This document shows positions 1 to 8,126 of a DNA stretch of 64,000 nt, piece by piece. Origin of the DNA: Paenibacillus sp. FSL H8-0548 (GTDB taxonomy: Bacteria > Bacillota > Bacilli > Paenibacillales > Paenibacillaceae); the NCBI RefSeq assembly GCF_038630985.1, contig NZ_CP152049.1, positions 4,111,501-4,175,500 on the forward strand, read 5' to 3'. A program made the translations under genes and the position numbers. Positions within the stretch are counted from its first letter, which is position 1, and every line of letters starts with the position of its first letter. The notes under the pieces were generated by a model, which was not told the origin of the DNA, did no database searches, and worked only from the letters and a program-made list of their open reading frames with translations.

Positions 1-546
1 TGATATATCATCATGAAGCTCTCGAGGAAGATAAGGATACACACCATACGCGTAATCTACCGTATCATTGAGAAGCAGCCAGCCTGTTGCCACCGCCAAT
101 GCAATCCAGCCAGCCTTCATAAACCGGAAAAAAAGGAGCGCTTCAAACGCCATTCCTAAATGAGAAGCCATAAGCATGTAGTCCTGCCAATTCAGCTCAC
201 CGCCCTGCCAAGCTCCCGCTACGATCATCGATACTGCCCAAATGCCATATTTAACCGAGCATACGACAGCTAATCCTTCAATCGCATATTGTAGAATTCT
301 CGAAATACCGTAAGAGCGCTGAAGCGGAAATAATAAATAAAGGAGGGCTACCGTAAAAAACAAGCTGGCCGTTGGAGAATCCGGCACAAAAACAAGCTGC
401 CAAAGCGCATGCTCATTAAAGGTTTCGATTAATTGACCTTCATACCATATGTATCCATAGATTGTTCCTCCAAGATTAACTAGAAAAAGCAGCCACAAAA
501 ACGAACGGCTGAGTAAAAATTCACGGCTCCAAAAAAAGGCGAGCAT
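1..546 (-). CDS. ypjA: DUF1405 membrane protein YpjA (partial, C-terminus off window)
   Basis: Polytopic membrane protein of unknown function, read on the minus strand and cut by the window edge. The N-terminal part contains LWLLFLVNLGGTIYGYIWY, a typical DUF1405 opening, followed by several hydrophobic helices. The family normally sits just downstream of qcrC, as here. The start is uncertain. The first in-frame ATG is at 585 but has no ribosome binding site and abuts a dispersed repeat. An ATG at 546 is preceded by AAGGAG about 12 bases upstream and gives a more family-like N-terminus. The terminator between qcrC and this gene suggests separate or read-through expression. Confidence 0.8.
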   Translation of the reverse strand, partial: MLAFFWSREFLLSRSFLWLLFLVNLGGTIYGYIWYEGQLIETFNEHALWQLVFVPDSPTASLFFTVALLYLLFPLQRSYGISRILQYAIEGLAVVCSVKYGIWAVSMIVAGAWQGGELNWQDYMLMASHLGMAFEALLFFRFMKAGWIALAVATGWLLLNDTVDYAYGVYPYLPRELHDDIS

Positions 547-589
547 GCTGAACCACTTCTCCTTCGAAAAACTTAAAATGTTCATGGTA

Positions 590-621
590 CAAGGTGAAAC
601 TTATTATTTTCCTATATTTCA
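590..621. repeat. Dispersed repeat, copy A (internally deleted)
   Basis: Shares the left end CAAGGTGAAAC and the right end TTTCCTATATTTC with the fuller copies at 13543-13645 and 23160-23259, but the roughly 70 bases between them are missing. It lies in the qcrC-ypjA gap, directly 5' of the longest possible ypjA start. It overlaps the run of A residues that forms the tail of the qcrC terminator. Confidence 0.6.
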
Positions 622-655
622 AAAAAAACCTGACCGTGTAATACGATCAGGTTTT
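621..655 (-). terminator. Intrinsic terminator after qcrC
   Basis: On the minus strand AACCTGA pairs with TCAGGTT across a 13-base loop and is followed by a run of eight T. It closes the qcrABC operon about 10 bases after the qcrC stop. Confidence 0.8.
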
Positions 656-665
656 TCTCGAATAG

Positions 666-1535
666 TTATTCCGAAACAGCTTTTTGCTTAGACAACCATG
701 TTGAAAGCTCATCGATTTCTTCAGCAGACAAAGAATCTTTAAATGGAGGCATGTTATTGCGGCCATTTGTAATTACATCAACAAGCTGTTCTTTCGATAG
801 TATATCGCCAACGCCAACCAAGCTAGGGTATGAAGCCTGACCCTTCAAATCAGCTGCGTGACAACTAATGCATTTTGCCTGAACAGCAATATCCATTGCT
901 GGATCATTGGCATCCACAAGTGAAGCTTCAACCGTTGGTTTCGTATAGTTTGGACGCTCTTGACCAGCTAATGCAGCCTCACGTGCTTTGTCAGCACGCT
1001 CATGATGCTCCGGTACTTGTCCGTTAATTTCCAACTGATGCTGGTAATGATCCCATGACACAACGGTCAAGTATATACAAGCAATAAGCGTTAGACCCAT
1101 TAATGATGATGCAATTGGACGGCGGTAGAAGCGACGCTCCTTACCAGTATCCAAAAACGGTGCAAGCAGCAATGCGCCGAACATTATACCCGGAATACCA
1201 ACCGTACCTAGCAAGATGTAGTCTTGTGAAACGTACGGATATTTCAAAAATTGATACAGGAACAAGAAGTACCAGTCCGGCATCGGTATGAAAGCAGCAT
1301 TCGTTGGATCTGCTGGATAACCAAGCGGTGCTGGCTCAGCAATAACCCATACTAGAAAACCGACCAACACAACACAGCCTACCATCCATTCCTTCAGTAG
1401 GAAGTTCGGAATAAACGCTTCCGATTTACCTGGGAAAGAAGTATAGTCTGGCGGGATGTTCGGATGGTTGCTTTTCTTAACACGCGAGTCGCCTACATAG
1501 ACAACCTTCTCGTTCGAATTATGACCATGCGCCAT
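666..1535 (-). CDS. qcrC: Menaquinol:cytochrome c reductase, cytochrome b/c subunit QcrC
   Basis: Third subunit of the Bacillus-type cytochrome bc complex, which passes electrons from menaquinol to cytochrome c at the plasma membrane. The N-terminal half (about residues 45-170) is a subunit-IV-like membrane domain containing PDWYFLFLYQFLKYP. The C-terminal part (about 215-285) is a c-type cytochrome with the heme motif CISCH and a distal Met in NNMPPF. This subunit IV/cytochrome c fusion is the Firmicutes arrangement. At 289 residues it is slightly longer than the B. subtilis protein. It is the last gene of qcrABC and is followed by a terminator. Confidence 0.95.
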   Translation of the reverse strand: MAHGHNSNEKVVYVGDSRVKKSNHPNIPPDYTSFPGKSEAFIPNFLLKEWMVGCVVLVGFLVWVIAEPAPLGYPADPTNAAFIPMPDWYFLFLYQFLKYPYVSQDYILLGTVGIPGIMFGALLLAPFLDTGKERRFYRRPIASSLMGLTLIACIYLTVVSWDHYQHQLEINGQVPEHHERADKAREAALAGQERPNYTKPTVEASLVDANDPAMDIAVQAKCISCHAADLKGQASYPSLVGVGDILSKEQLVDVITNGRNNMPPFKDSLSAEEIDELSTWLSKQKAVSE

Positions 1536-1553
1536 AAGTAAGCCTCCCTTCGC

Positions 1554-2225
1554 TTAAAGTGGTCCCGAAATACCTTGTTTCCGAATCATGATAAAGTGCG
1601 CAGCCAACATTGCAATCAGAGCGCCAGGCAAGAAGAACACATGGATCGCAAAGAAACGAGTCAGCGTTTGCGCGCCTACGATATCGCCCCCATAAAGGAA
1701 TGAAGCGATATATGGTCCGATTACCGGAACGGATTCAGCAATTTGGACACCAACTTTTGTTGCGTAGTATGCTTTGTTATCCCAAGGAAGCAGGTAGCCT
1801 GTGAAACCTAGGCCTAACATAATAAAGAAGATCAGCATTCCGACAACCCAGTTCATTTCCCTCGGTGCTTTGTAAGAACCAGTAAAAAACACTCGTAAGG
1901 TATGTAGGAACATCATTACAATAACTAAGCTTGCCCCAAAATGGTGCATGCCTCGAACAATTTGTCCGAATGCTACTTTGTGCTGCAGGTAATCAACGCT
2001 TGCATAAGCGTTAATAATGTCAGGAACATAATACATTGTCAGGAACATACCGGATAAGATTTGAATAACTGTGATAAAAAACGTCAAGCCGCCGAAACAA
2101 TAAACGAATGCAGAGAAATGGTGTGCCGGGTTAACGTGCTCAGGCACCTCGTGGTCAGCCACATCTCTCCATAGCGGCGTAATGTCAAGACGTTCGTCGA
2201 TCCAGTTGTATACACTTTTAAACAT
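1554..2225 (-). CDS. qcrB: Menaquinol:cytochrome c reductase, cytochrome b subunit QcrB
   Basis: Cytochrome b6-type membrane subunit that carries the b hemes and the quinol site. It starts MFKSVYNWIDERLDITPLWR, which matches the family, so the ATG at 2225 is preferred over the TTG two codons upstream; AAGGAGG lies 11 bases before it. Histidines expected to ligate the hemes are visible in the MHHFGA and FFAIHVFFLPG regions. Q-site signatures include GFTGYLLPWD. It lies between qcrA and qcrC in one operon. Confidence 0.95.
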   Translation of the reverse strand: MFKSVYNWIDERLDITPLWRDVADHEVPEHVNPAHHFSAFVYCFGGLTFFITVIQILSGMFLTMYYVPDIINAYASVDYLQHKVAFGQIVRGMHHFGASLVIVMMFLHTLRVFFTGSYKAPREMNWVVGMLIFFIMLGLGFTGYLLPWDNKAYYATKVGVQIAESVPVIGPYIASFLYGGDIVGAQTLTRFFAIHVFFLPGALIAMLAAHFIMIRKQGISGPL

Positions 2226-2241
2226 CTGCAATACGCCCTCC

Positions 2242-2775
2242 TTAACTCGTTCTTGTATTCGGCATTACTGGACCCAAGTATACGAATCCATCCTCAAGCT
2301 TCACTTCGTATTCATCCAATGGATTTGGGGAAACCGTTATGTTTTTCCCGTCTTTCGAGTAGCGCGCGTCATGACAAGGACAATCGTACTCGTTTTGGCC
2401 TTTCGTGTTCCAGCCAATGGTACAGCCCAAGTGCTTACAAATGGGTGAAAGCGCAAAAATATTACCGTTTGCATCCTTCGAAATCCAAGCTGCAAGCTCT
2501 GGATCACTCACGTACCAACCATCGATCTGATGAATTTTAAATTTAAATTCTTGCGGCTCGTTCGTAATTTTGCTCTCTTCCACAACTTTTACGTAAGTGC
2601 CCTCACCCTTCTTCACTAAGAGCGGGTCCACTGCGAAACGAACCATTGGCAATACCGCGCCACCCATCATAAATGCAGTTGTGCCACCAAGCGTATATGA
2701 CAAAAATTGACGCCGGGACATTTCTTTGCGCTGAACCGGTCGATGCGCGGTCTCGTGTTGTTCATGGTTACTCAT
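2242..2775 (-). CDS. qcrA: Menaquinol:cytochrome c reductase, Rieske iron-sulfur subunit QcrA
   Basis: Rieske 2Fe-2S protein of the bc complex. The cluster motifs CKHLGC (about residue 133) and CPCHDARYS (about 152) supply two Cys and two His ligands. The N-terminus, SRRQFLSYTLGG followed by a hydrophobic stretch, is a Tat-type signal anchor, as usual for exported pre-folded Rieske proteins. It is the first gene of qcrABC, with AAAGGGGG upstream of the ATG and a clear sigma-A promoter about 80 bases further up. Confidence 0.95.
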   Translation of the reverse strand: MSNHEQHETAHRPVQRKEMSRRQFLSYTLGGTTAFMMGGAVLPMVRFAVDPLLVKKGEGTYVKVVEESKITNEPQEFKFKIHQIDGWYVSDPELAAWISKDANGNIFALSPICKHLGCTIGWNTKGQNEYDCPCHDARYSKDGKNITVSPNPLDEYEVKLEDGFVYLGPVMPNTRTS

Positions 2776-2856
2776 CTTCTGTTCTAACCCCCTTTGCCAA
2801 CCATATCTCGCGTCTTGCCGCAGGGCAAAAACACATGACGAACTAGGACATAACTT

Positions 2857-2885
2857 ATAATAGCCTAGGTGCCTATGAGCGTCAA
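2857..2885 (-). promoter_or_regulatory. Sigma-A promoter of qcrABC
   Basis: On the minus strand TTGACG (2880-2885) and TATTAT (2857-2862) are separated by 17 bases. It is well placed about 80 bases before the qcrA start and separates qcr from the upstream DUF2487 gene. Confidence 0.7.
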
Positions 2886-3016
2886 GAATATGGCTTCATA
2901 TTTGCACGGTTATCAAAATCCCGTTCAATAATTTGTTATTATTTTGTCACATTTGACCTTGTCTGCCATTTGTTTTCCCCAAATTCTGATATTATTATAC
3001 GACAAATTCAAGAAAT

Positions 3017-3439
3017 TCATGTAGCTTGTCCGCTCCATAATGTGCGAATTCGTTCTGATACGACTGCTTGGAGCGGCAGCACGCCATCCTCATCAGGTTT
3101 AAACCACAAATCAATCGATGGACTTTCGAAAGTGAAATCCCCATTAGCTGTTACGACTATAATGTAACGAAAGCCTGATTGCTTCATTGAAGAGCACCAT
3201 CGTTCTACTTGCCCCGATATTTGTTCGGGCTTATCTACATAATGCCAAGCAGGATAGGTGACAACGCGTCCTTTGAACGGAATTTCTATTAAATCCATAA
3301 TATCTCGCAGCTGCTCCAGCCATTTCGTCGCCTCATAAGGCTCTATTGACTCTGTCATTCCTGTTACAGGCAGCAAGCAGGTGTCCAAATAGGGGCTAAG
3401 CTCCTCCCATTTTTCCTTCGAAATTTCACTAAACTTCAT
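3017..3439 (-). CDS. ypiF: DUF2487 family protein (YpiF-like)
   Basis: A 140-residue soluble protein of unknown function. Its opening, FSEISKEKWEELSPYLDTCL, and its position directly upstream of qcrA match the DUF2487/YpiF family of Bacillales. No catalytic motif, signal peptide or membrane segment is visible. The conserved synteny with qcr suggests, but does not show, a link with respiration. Confidence 0.75.
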   Translation of the reverse strand: MKFSEISKEKWEELSPYLDTCLLPVTGMTESIEPYEATKWLEQLRDIMDLIEIPFKGRVVTYPAWHYVDKPEQISGQVERWCSSMKQSGFRYIIVVTANGDFTFESPSIDLWFKPDEDGVLPLQAVVSERIRTLWSGQAT

Positions 3440-3532
3440 TCTCTTATCTTCACTCCTTAACTAAAACGCAGTACTTGCCAACATCGCTGCTTCTATGTTA
3501 ACTCCAAATTTGATAATTGCCAATTGTTATAA

Positions 3533-3597
3533 TAAGAAAAAAAGCTTCCCTATCCACAAAACGAACCTACTCGTCCGCCATTGTGAGGAAAGCTTTT
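3533..3597 (-). terminator. Probable terminator after the IDEAL-domain gene
   Basis: AAAGCTT/AAGCTTT outer arms and CACAA/TTGTG inner arms form a long bulged hairpin. On the minus strand it is followed by a run of T. Confidence 0.6.
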
Positions 3598-3633
3598 TGT
3601 GCCTAAGCATTGTATTATACTGATCAAGCTACT

Positions 3634-3816
3634 CTATTTTTTTAAGGCATTTAGCTGTTTCGCAAGACGGTAAAACGTATCCTCGTCACCTGCGGCCAGT
3701 GCTTTGTCAATTCCGTCGTAGATTCGAGAGGTTTGAAATTTTAATACCGCATCGTCCAGTACAAATTCTGCGGCTAAACCTAGCATCGCTTCATACGTTA
3801 CTTTCATTTTGTCCAT
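3634..3816 (-). CDS. IDEAL domain protein
   Basis: Small 60-residue protein made almost entirely of an IDEAL domain, with RIYDGIDKALAAGDEDTFYR near the C-terminus. In B. subtilis this domain occurs in YpiB, upstream of ypiF-qcrA, so the position is as expected, but this protein is much shorter than YpiB. GGAGG seven to eight bases before the ATG at 3816 sets the start; the longer frame beginning at 3831 lacks one. Molecular function is unknown. Confidence 0.75.
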   Translation of the reverse strand: MDKMKVTYEAMLGLAAEFVLDDAVLKFQTSRIYDGIDKALAAGDEDTFYRLAKQLNALKK

Positions 3817-3838
3817 AGGATACACCTCCAAACCGGCG

Positions 3839-4345
3839 TTAAGAGATCCTATATTCTACTCCCTTAGTCACATAGCTTTCCATCGTTTTTCTCATACGCA
3901 ATAAATCCTCATCTGTAAGCTCTCTTACGACTTTAGCAGGTGAACCGATAGATAGAGTATAGGATGGTATTTTTTTATTCTCTGTAACAATCGAACCGGC
4001 TCCTATTAAAGCATATTCACCAATGTCTGCGCCGTTAAGTACGATTGCCCCCATTCCAATTAATGTGCCTCTGCCTAGGGTACAGCCGTGTATAATTGCG
4101 GCATGCCCAATCGACACCTCATCAGCTAAAATTAAAGGCTGATTGCTATTCAAATGACCCACGACTCCATCTTGAACGTTACAGCTGTGTCCAATTTGTA
4201 TGGGAGCAAGATCGCCGCGCAAAACCGCATTAAACCACACGCTGCTTTTCTCAGCGATCGTTACATCGCCAATAATTTTTGCTCCCTCTGCTATGTAAAC
4301 ATCTTCGTGAATTTTGGGCATGACGCCCTTGTATGGAATCAACAA
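3839..4345 (-). CDS. Gamma-carbonic anhydrase family protein
   Basis: Left-handed beta-helix protein of hexapeptide repeats, 168 residues, a normal length for YrdA/PaaY-type gamma-carbonic anhydrases. The three expected metal-binding histidines appear to be in VGHLNSN and in SIGHAAIIHGC. The actual substrate is often untested in this family. The start is a TTG following GGGAGTGG. It lies 23 bases from the IDEAL gene and is probably cotranscribed with it. Confidence 0.85.
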   Translation of the reverse strand: MLIPYKGVMPKIHEDVYIAEGAKIIGDVTIAEKSSVWFNAVLRGDLAPIQIGHSCNVQDGVVGHLNSNQPLILADEVSIGHAAIIHGCTLGRGTLIGMGAIVLNGADIGEYALIGAGSIVTENKKIPSYTLSIGSPAKVVRELTDEDLLRMRKTMESYVTKGVEYRIS

Positions 4346-4449
4346 ATATTATCCACTCCCTCTGCTTGATTAAATGTAGTTAGAACACAATATAGTATCT
4401 TTATATCCTAACTTATATTTAATCTTACACCAAGAGCGGTGCAAAAAAG

Positions 4450-5625
4450 CTAATGCAGCGTTACCGTTCCCTGCTCTTCTATGTTGATGCCCGATACAAC
4501 GGCGGTTCCCGCTTTTGTCATCTTGACGACAGCTCCGTGAATCGGATGCTCGCCCAGCCGCAGCAATCCTAGATGTACCATCATCGTCATAATGCGCTGC
4601 TCTAAAATCGTATTTGCGTCGTCGTAATAATAGGGCTTTATGAAAGGAACCAGTACCGCTCTAAGCGATTCAACTGTAACCCACTCTACGGCGAGTGCAT
4701 TCATCCAATGAACGAGAGACAGCAGGTTCGTAACAGGACCCTTATAAAGCTTCAGCCAAAACCGATAAATCTGACCTGCTTCTCCGGATGGTCTAGCATG
4801 GATGCGCTCCTCGCCAGCTCCAGTTAAGGTCAGGATCGTTTGTGTCTCGATTATATATTTCGAATAGTAACAATAATCGTAGATAAACGACATTCGATCA
4901 GGATATTGGTTGAAATGTCGGCCATAGCCGAAGCGCCAAGCTCCTTTCGCAGGAAGCTCCTCTGGAACGCCAAACTGATCAAACAACTGCAGCATGAACC
5001 GTTTGTACATTGAGCCGTCGGCTGTCAGCTGAATTTCATTGTGATGGCAATAATGAAGGAGATGCGTGATGTCATCATGGATTAGCATTTGCTCATCTCG
5101 ATAAACCGGCGGCTCATCCGTATACTGCAGCTCAGCTGCAAATCTTCTTGCCAGTGTAGCACGAAAGCGTGCTTTCAAATCGTTCGGCACCTGGAACAAA
5201 TACCTGCTCGGTCCACTAAAGCCGTTGAACAACCAGCCATGATGCTTGAATTTGGCTATCATTTCACGAGGGGTAAGTGTTTTCTCGGCTTCATCTGATT
5301 TTTTTTTCGATTTTCTTTTCTTCTGGGGGGGATCCGGAACTTCTTTGACCGCTGCGTCCCCGAATCTGCTTTGCTGCACTCTGGCAAGCAAATCCTCCAA
5401 GCTAAAAGAGCTTTGAGATTCAAACAGAAGTGAGTTTAAAAACCGCAGGTCCTCCAGCTTCATGCTGCTAATTTGTGCTTCAAAGACATCATTTCGACTT
5501 ACGGTTGAGAGAATCGATTGAATCAAATCGTTTTTGGAATGTCCATTGCACTCGCAACGGTAAACGTCTGCAATTCTGCTAAGCTGTTGTATATCTGCGT
5601 AGCCGAGCATATCCGATAAATTCAT
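4450..5625 (-). CDS. Hypothetical protein, 391 aa
   Basis: I do not recognise a family with confidence. The N-terminal 100 residues are helical and leucine-rich, and include KLEDLRFLNSLLFESQSSF, which loosely recalls the N-terminal helical part of XPB/Ssl2-like bacterial proteins. A strongly basic stretch (PQKKRKSKKKSDEAEK, about residues 99-114) links to a longer C-terminal part rich in Tyr and Phe. No signal peptide, transmembrane helix or nucleotide-binding motif is visible. The basic linker suggests nucleic acid or membrane contact, which is inference only. It is a monocistron between the gamma-carbonic anhydrase and a phosphatase. Confidence 0.7.
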   Translation of the reverse strand: MNLSDMLGYADIQQLSRIADVYRCECNGHSKNDLIQSILSTVSRNDVFEAQISSMKLEDLRFLNSLLFESQSSFSLEDLLARVQQSRFGDAAVKEVPDPPQKKRKSKKKSDEAEKTLTPREMIAKFKHHGWLFNGFSGPSRYLFQVPNDLKARFRATLARRFAAELQYTDEPPVYRDEQMLIHDDITHLLHYCHHNEIQLTADGSMYKRFMLQLFDQFGVPEELPAKGAWRFGYGRHFNQYPDRMSFIYDYCYYSKYIIETQTILTLTGAGEERIHARPSGEAGQIYRFWLKLYKGPVTNLLSLVHWMNALAVEWVTVESLRAVLVPFIKPYYYDDANTILEQRIMTMMVHLGLLRLGEHPIHGAVVKMTKAGTAVVSGINIEEQGTVTLH

Positions 5626-5765
5626 AGTTCTCTCCCTTCTGCAGTGACCGCTTATAGCTGCTAAACGGTTCGCCTCGTAAGCTTGCTGTGCAATAGATGA
5701 GTGTCAGTTGTTATCATTATGGGAAGATCTTTGCTGTTTTATAACCTAAATTCAATCCATTTCCA

Positions 5766-5807
5766 TAAAAAAAAGAGCCTCCCTTCAGAAACGCGAAGGA
5801 TAGACTC
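5766..5807 (-). terminator. Intrinsic terminator after the histidine phosphatase gene
   Basis: On the minus strand GAGTCTATCCTTC pairs with GAAGGGAGGCTC, followed by a run of T. It ends the phosphatase transcript a few bases past its stop codon. Confidence 0.75.
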
Positions 5808-5819
5808 TCACAAGCATCT

Positions 5820-6398
5820 TTATATGCTCAAATGTTTGGTGCAGTTATATAGCTGCGGATGCCATTTCTCATCACGAAGCTCCAATATCGTGTAGGAGAG
5901 ATTTGCAATATGCTCATCCTGCAGCTGCATGCATATCTCATTGAGCAATTGTGCTAGAAAGCTGCCATGAGACACAACTAGCAAATTGCGTGATGGATAT
6001 TCATGCTGCCACTCTTGAAGTGCATTCAGACCTCTAGCTCTAACGTCCCCACTAGGCTCTACGCCCGCTGCAGACTCTTTCCATTCCTTGCCCCAGCGCT
6101 CGTGCCTCTCTTGCTCAGTAGTCCCTTCAACCTCGCCAAAGTACCGCTCTCGCAAACGAGAGTCACCGTCTAATAAGGTAATATTTAGCTTCTCTGCGAT
6201 AATGAGAGCCGTGGCATGAGCCCGTTTAAGATCACTTGATATTACAGCATCCCAAATAGGTGCTTCATTACTCAGCCGATTTGCTAATGCAATCGCTTGT
6301 TTTATTCCTTCTTCATTCAACGGGATATCGGTTTGTCCTTGAATTTTCCCTTCAGCGTTCCAATCTGTCTTTCCGTGTCTCACGAATCCAATCAACAA
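5820..6398 (-). CDS. Histidine phosphatase family protein
   Basis: Phosphoglycerate-mutase-like phosphatase, 192 residues. The catalytic RHGKTDWN motif is at residues 7-14. Asp and Arg of SSDLKRAHATA, the acid region of RLRERYFGEVEG and the second catalytic His in VVSHGSFL complete the usual set. The substrate cannot be told from sequence; relatives act on phosphosugars, phospho-amino acids or alpha-ribazole phosphate. The start is a TTG preceded by AAGGAGC. Terminators on both sides make it a monocistronic unit. Confidence 0.88.
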   Translation of the reverse strand: MLIGFVRHGKTDWNAEGKIQGQTDIPLNEEGIKQAIALANRLSNEAPIWDAVISSDLKRAHATALIIAEKLNITLLDGDSRLRERYFGEVEGTTEQERHERWGKEWKESAAGVEPSGDVRARGLNALQEWQHEYPSRNLLVVSHGSFLAQLLNEICMQLQDEHIANLSYTILELRDEKWHPQLYNCTKHLSI

Positions 6399-6433
6399 AC
6401 AACATCCAGCTCCTTTTTAATTAATGTAAACAA

Positions 6434-6454
6434 CAAAAGCTCCCTAAGGAGCTT
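6434..6454 (-). terminator. Terminator after the anti-sigma factor gene
   Basis: AAGCTCC/GGAGCTT short hairpin followed on the minus strand by TTTTGTTG, 16-36 bases after the anti-sigma stop codon. Confidence 0.65.
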
Positions 6455-6469
6455 AATTGAACAGCATTA

Positions 6470-7072
6470 TTAGCTCCTCGTTCTAGAGAGCCAGTTCAAA
6501 ATAAGTAGTGTCATAATCATACCAAGCAATGACAAAGCAACATAATACTGAGGAAATGCTGGCATTACCTTCAAAACGAAAGGATCACTAATGCTGGCAA
6601 CAGGAATCTCTGCAAAAAATCCAGCCGTTACAATTCCGTCTCCTGATGCATTTACTGTATCCATCAAACCGCTTAGCTCAGCAATTTCAGCCTTAGTAAC
6701 CCCACCCTGATGATCGAATACGAATACAAAAAACGCACTTGCAAACATGGCCATGCACGCTGCAACGATGATTGCAATATTACGGCGAAACGATTTGGAA
6801 AAATGATAGCTTTTGTTCGGAACAGGCATGAGCCAGGATTGTTCAGCATAGATGCGATCCATTACATTCCTGTTCACATGATCGGTTAGAGCTAAATTGT
6901 CGTCTTCCTCCGAAAGAAAACGAATCATATCCTCGCTCTCTTCCCACAGCTGGAATTGCTCCGCACACTCTGTGCATTCCAGCAAATGTTGATCAATAGC
7001 AGCCCGATCCTCATCAGTCTCAGATAAATCCCAATATTCGCCGAATTTTTCTTGCGCATCGTTGCAATTCAT
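6470..7072 (-). CDS. Zinc-finger anti-sigma factor, membrane-anchored
   Basis: Presumed anti-sigma factor for the ECF sigma gene directly upstream. The N-terminal cytoplasmic part carries the ZAS-type motif HLLECTEC (His-x3-Cys-x2-Cys, about residues 29-36). One membrane helix follows at about residues 95-117, an extracytoplasmic segment of about 55 residues comes next, and a second hydrophobic helix lies near the C-terminus. The start ATG overlaps the sigma factor stop by four bases, so the two are translationally coupled. The signal sensed is unknown. Confidence 0.82.
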   Translation of the reverse strand: MNCNDAQEKFGEYWDLSETDEDRAAIDQHLLECTECAEQFQLWEESEDMIRFLSEEDDNLALTDHVNRNVMDRIYAEQSWLMPVPNKSYHFSKSFRRNIAIIVAACMAMFASAFFVFVFDHQGGVTKAEIAELSGLMDTVNASGDGIVTAGFFAEIPVASISDPFVLKVMPAFPQYYVALSLLGMIMTLLILNWLSRTRS

Positions 7073-7665
7073 CTCGTATTCATCCCTTCGTATTCTTCCA
7101 TCAGCGGCGTTTGTCCGAAATATGGCTCCAGCTGCGTTTTAACGCTTGCTCTTGCTCGGAAAAGCAGTGATTTCACAGAACTGACCGTCTGTCCTAAAAT
7201 ATTCGCAATTTCTTGATAGTCCAGCTGGTCATATTCCCGAAGAATAAGCGCTGAGCGTTGTTTCTCTGGCAAATTGTTGATCGCCTCTCGAACCATTGCC
7301 ATTCTTTCCTTCCGGAGCACTTGCTGCTCTGGCACTGCATCTAGCGAAGCTACAGGCTCATAATCCGATTCATCGAGTGATATATGAGCTGATTTTTGCT
7401 TGCGAAGCTCACTAAGTACTGTATTCCGAGCAATGGTATATAGCCATGTTGAAAAAGAAGCATCCAGCTCCCGGAAAGAATGGAGGCTGCGGTATGCTTT
7501 ATAAAAGGTTTCGGAACACAAATCCTCAGCCATCAGCTCCAGCTTTGCGCTCTTTAACATATGATAGATAAATGCTAATATTTTTCTTTGATAGCGCCGC
7601 ATTAGCTCGGAGTAGAGCTCGACATTGCCATCCTTTATCTCACGTATTAATTGGGAATCAGTCAT
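7069..7665 (-). CDS. RNA polymerase ECF-type sigma factor
   Basis: Group IV sigma-70 factor, 198 residues. Region 2 is visible as the LCSETFYKAYRSLHSF and FSTWLYTIARNTVLSELRK segments (about residues 48-95). Region 4 is visible as LPEKQRSALILREYDQL and YQEIANILGQTVSSVKSLLF (about 133-170). GGTGGAGGAGG lies upstream of the ATG. It forms a two-gene operon with the anti-sigma factor. Regulon and stimulus cannot be inferred from this window. Confidence 0.92.
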   Translation of the reverse strand: MTDSQLIREIKDGNVELYSELMRRYQRKILAFIYHMLKSAKLELMAEDLCSETFYKAYRSLHSFRELDASFSTWLYTIARNTVLSELRKQKSAHISLDESDYEPVASLDAVPEQQVLRKERMAMVREAINNLPEKQRSALILREYDQLDYQEIANILGQTVSSVKSLLFRARASVKTQLEPYFGQTPLMEEYEGMNTR

Positions 7666-7870
7666 GACAGGCGAACCTCCTCCACCTGCGGATTATTCCC
7701 GGACGGTCATATTACATTGTACCGGTCGGGGAACGAAAAGTTGCGGTCTTTATCATAATAATTTCAAAAAATACGGATATACATATTATTCGTGCTGCAT
7801 ATTCAAATTCCTGCCTCTTTCGACAAAAGGATAAGATATGAAATTTTTACAATTGAAGAGTTCAAGAGCA

Positions 7871-7900
7871 TAAAAAACCAGTCTCGGTAACAACTGGCTT
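7871..7900 (-). terminator. Weak intrinsic terminator in the MCP-sigma gap
   Basis: AGCCAGT pairs with ACTGGTT (one G-T wobble) and is followed by six T on the minus strand. It lies downstream of the HD-GYP remnant and the MCP gene, so it may once have ended an MCP/HD-GYP transcript. Confidence 0.5.
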
Positions 7901-7943
7901 CACTATGTACATGACTTTAAGTTATATGAGCAAATGATAACGA

Positions 7944-8066
7944 CTATTCTATTCCTGATTCAAGCGATGATTTATTTTGCTGAAAAACATGGAGAAACGC
8001 TTCCACTACGCCGGGATCAAAGTGGAAACCTTTTTATCTTTTGATTTCTGCAATACTCATTATCAT
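7944..8066 (-). pseudogene. Remnant of an HD-GYP phosphodiesterase gene (C-terminal tail)
   Basis: Translation of the minus strand gives KGFHFDPGVVEAFLHVFQQ and then a short tail ending at a TAG (7944-7946). The HFDPxVVEAFL pattern is typical of the last helix of HD-GYP domains that degrade cyclic di-GMP. Just upstream in the same frame is AEIKR and then a TAA at 8034-8036. No HD or GYP core is seen further up. This looks like the eroded 3' end of a lost gene. It lies downstream of the MCP gene. Confidence 0.6.
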
Positions 8067-8126
8067 AATCCACAAGCTATTAATTTTCCAGCCTCAATAT
8101 ATCGACCGAATATCCGAACCCATTAG

